From contig CANQRR010000001.1 of NCBI GenBank assembly GCA_947626285.1, positions 62,001 through 126,000 of the forward strand: a stretch of DNA of 64,000 bases. The letters are read 5' to 3'. The DNA comes from an uncultured Lachnospiraceae bacterium. Its GTDB lineage: Bacteria > Bacillota > Clostridia > Lachnospirales > Lachnospiraceae. Made by a program: the position numbers and the translations under genes. This document shows, in pieces, positions 63,290-64,000 of this stretch (the first letter of the stretch is position 1; every line of letters starts with the position of its first letter). Below the pieces are notes generated by a model. It saw only the letters and a list, made by a program, of their open reading frames with translations, did not search any database and was not told where the DNA came from.

Positions 63290-64000
63290 ATGTTAGTCAG
63301 TTTGCATGTGAAAAATATGGCGCTGATCCAAGAGGCGGAGGTGGAGTTCGGCGAAGGGCTGAACATTATGACCGGTGAGACCGGCGCGGGGAAATCGATC
63401 GTGATCGGGGCGGTCAACCTTGCGCTCGGGACAGGCAATTTCAAGGATTATGTTCCGGAGGACGCGGAGTACGCGCTGGTTGAGCTTGTGTTTTCCACGG
63501 GAAACGAGACTGTCCGGCAGCTGCTGGAGGAGCAGGACATCCCGTTTGAGGACGGAGAAGTGATCATCGCCAGACGGTACAAGGGCGGGCGCAGCGTCAG
63601 CAAGGTCAACGGCGAGACGGTGCCGGTCTCCTTTGTGCGGGAGATTGCCGCGGAGCTGATCGACATTCACGGTCAGCACGAGCATCAGTCGCTCTTGTAT
63701 GAGAAGAACCATCTGCGGATTCTGGATGAGTTCGCCGGGGAGCAGATGGAGGAGAAGCAGACGCTGTGCAGGGAGCAGTACCGCACATACCGGGCGGCGA
63801 AAAAGCAGCTTGAGGAGGCGGATTCCGGGGAGGCGGAGCGCGCCAAGGAGCTGGATTTTCTGAGGTTTGAGCTCAATGAGATCGAGTCCGCCGCGCTCGT
63901 GCCGGGTGAAGACGAAGAGCTGGAGAGCGAGTACCGACGCATGTCGAACGGGCAGAAGATCATGGAAGCGCTCTCGGAGACTGCAGGACTCACCGGGGCA
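63290..64000 (+). CDS. recN: DNA repair protein RecN (3' end outside window)
   Basis: The first 237 residues of RecN, an SMC-like ATPase in double-strand break repair. They show VKNMALIQEAEVEFGEGLNIM, Walker A GETGAGKS and the following DIHGQHEHQSLL; the coiled coil begins near residue 160. The reading frame runs off the right edge without a stop. ATG 63290 lies about ten bases after GGGGAGAG. Confidence 0.95.
   Translation, partial: MLVSLHVKNMALIQEAEVEFGEGLNIMTGETGAGKSIVIGAVNLALGTGNFKDYVPEDAEYALVELVFSTGNETVRQLLEEQDIPFEDGEVIIARRYKGGRSVSKVNGETVPVSFVREIAAELIDIHGQHEHQSLLYEKNHLRILDEFAGEQMEEKQTLCREQYRTYRAAKKQLEEADSGEAERAKELDFLRFELNEIESAALVPGEDEELESEYRRMSNGQKIMEALSETAGLTGA

Noticed and set aside
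1-64000. tRNA or rRNA genes, transposases, integrases, prophage genes
   Set aside because: None was recognised on either strand; a program search for tRNAs would be needed to exclude a missed one in the short gaps.

Overview
The window reads as a chromosomal segment of a spore-forming, anaerobic, fairly GC-rich Clostridia, most likely a Lachnospiraceae member. This rests on: pyruvate:ferredoxin oxidoreductase, PPi-type phosphofructokinase and pyruvate phosphate dikinase close together; a spoVAC gene; a eukaryote-type single-chain glycyl-tRNA synthetase and a glutaminyl-tRNA synthetase; and the gene order nusB-xseA-xseB-ispA-dxs-tlyA-nadK-argR-recN. Most genes are on the + strand with strong AGGAGG-type ribosome binding sites. 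I saw no rRNA, tRNA, CRISPR array, integrase, transposase or prophage gene.

Layout. 0-9 kb: end of a polysaccharide pyruvyl transferase, nifJ, a DUF1461-type membrane protein, an M16C metallopeptidase. 9-17 kb: era-recO, a lipoprotein, glyQS, then pfp and ppdK, a PPi-linked glycolytic set together with nifJ. 17-23 kb: a metallophosphoesterase, then a small membrane protein, an XRE regulator, an ABC ATPase and an ABC permease fused to a CPBP (CAAX-type) protease. 23-26 kb (- strand): a TrpXYZ-type ABC importer. 26-36 kb: an LRR/Ig surface protein, a leaderless amidase, mutY, a family 2 glycosyltransferase, a PAP2 phosphatase, glnS, a DUF218 protein, a HAD phosphatase, spoVAC. 36-41.5 kb: TraX-like protein diverging from an MBOAT/DHHW acetylation pair, then thyA-folA. 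41.5-46 kb (- strand): a 14-blade propeller/HD-GYP sensor and pyrB-pyrI. 46-51.6 kb: a BMP-type nucleoside ABC importer with a PH-domain gene. 51.7-53.2 kb: a low-GC AAA/DUF4143 ATPase gene headed by four 32-bp repeats. 53-64 kb: prfC, an Asp23 protein and the nusB-to-recN housekeeping run; recN leaves the window.

Between the genes there is much small repetitive DNA: a 130-bp imperfect palindrome in two copies (22.8 and 63.1 kb), a roughly 55-bp repeat in three copies (10.5, 29.9 and 53.2 kb, one of them forming the end of mutY), three unrelated multi-hairpin elements (4.5, 12.9 and 38.7 kb), a 61-bp tandem repeat (5.6 kb) and a 42-bp tandem repeat (58.5 kb). Several proteins also carry charged, low-complexity inserts in loops.

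The best candidate for something undescribed is the DUF4143 ATPase unit at 51.7-53.2 kb. The last of its 32-bp repeats contains an almost consensus promoter, and the three upstream copies have the same sequence with a degenerate -10 box. The propeller/HD-GYP receptor and the ABC permease/protease fusion are next. Promoter and terminator calls are by eye from consensus and spacing; no search or folding program was run.
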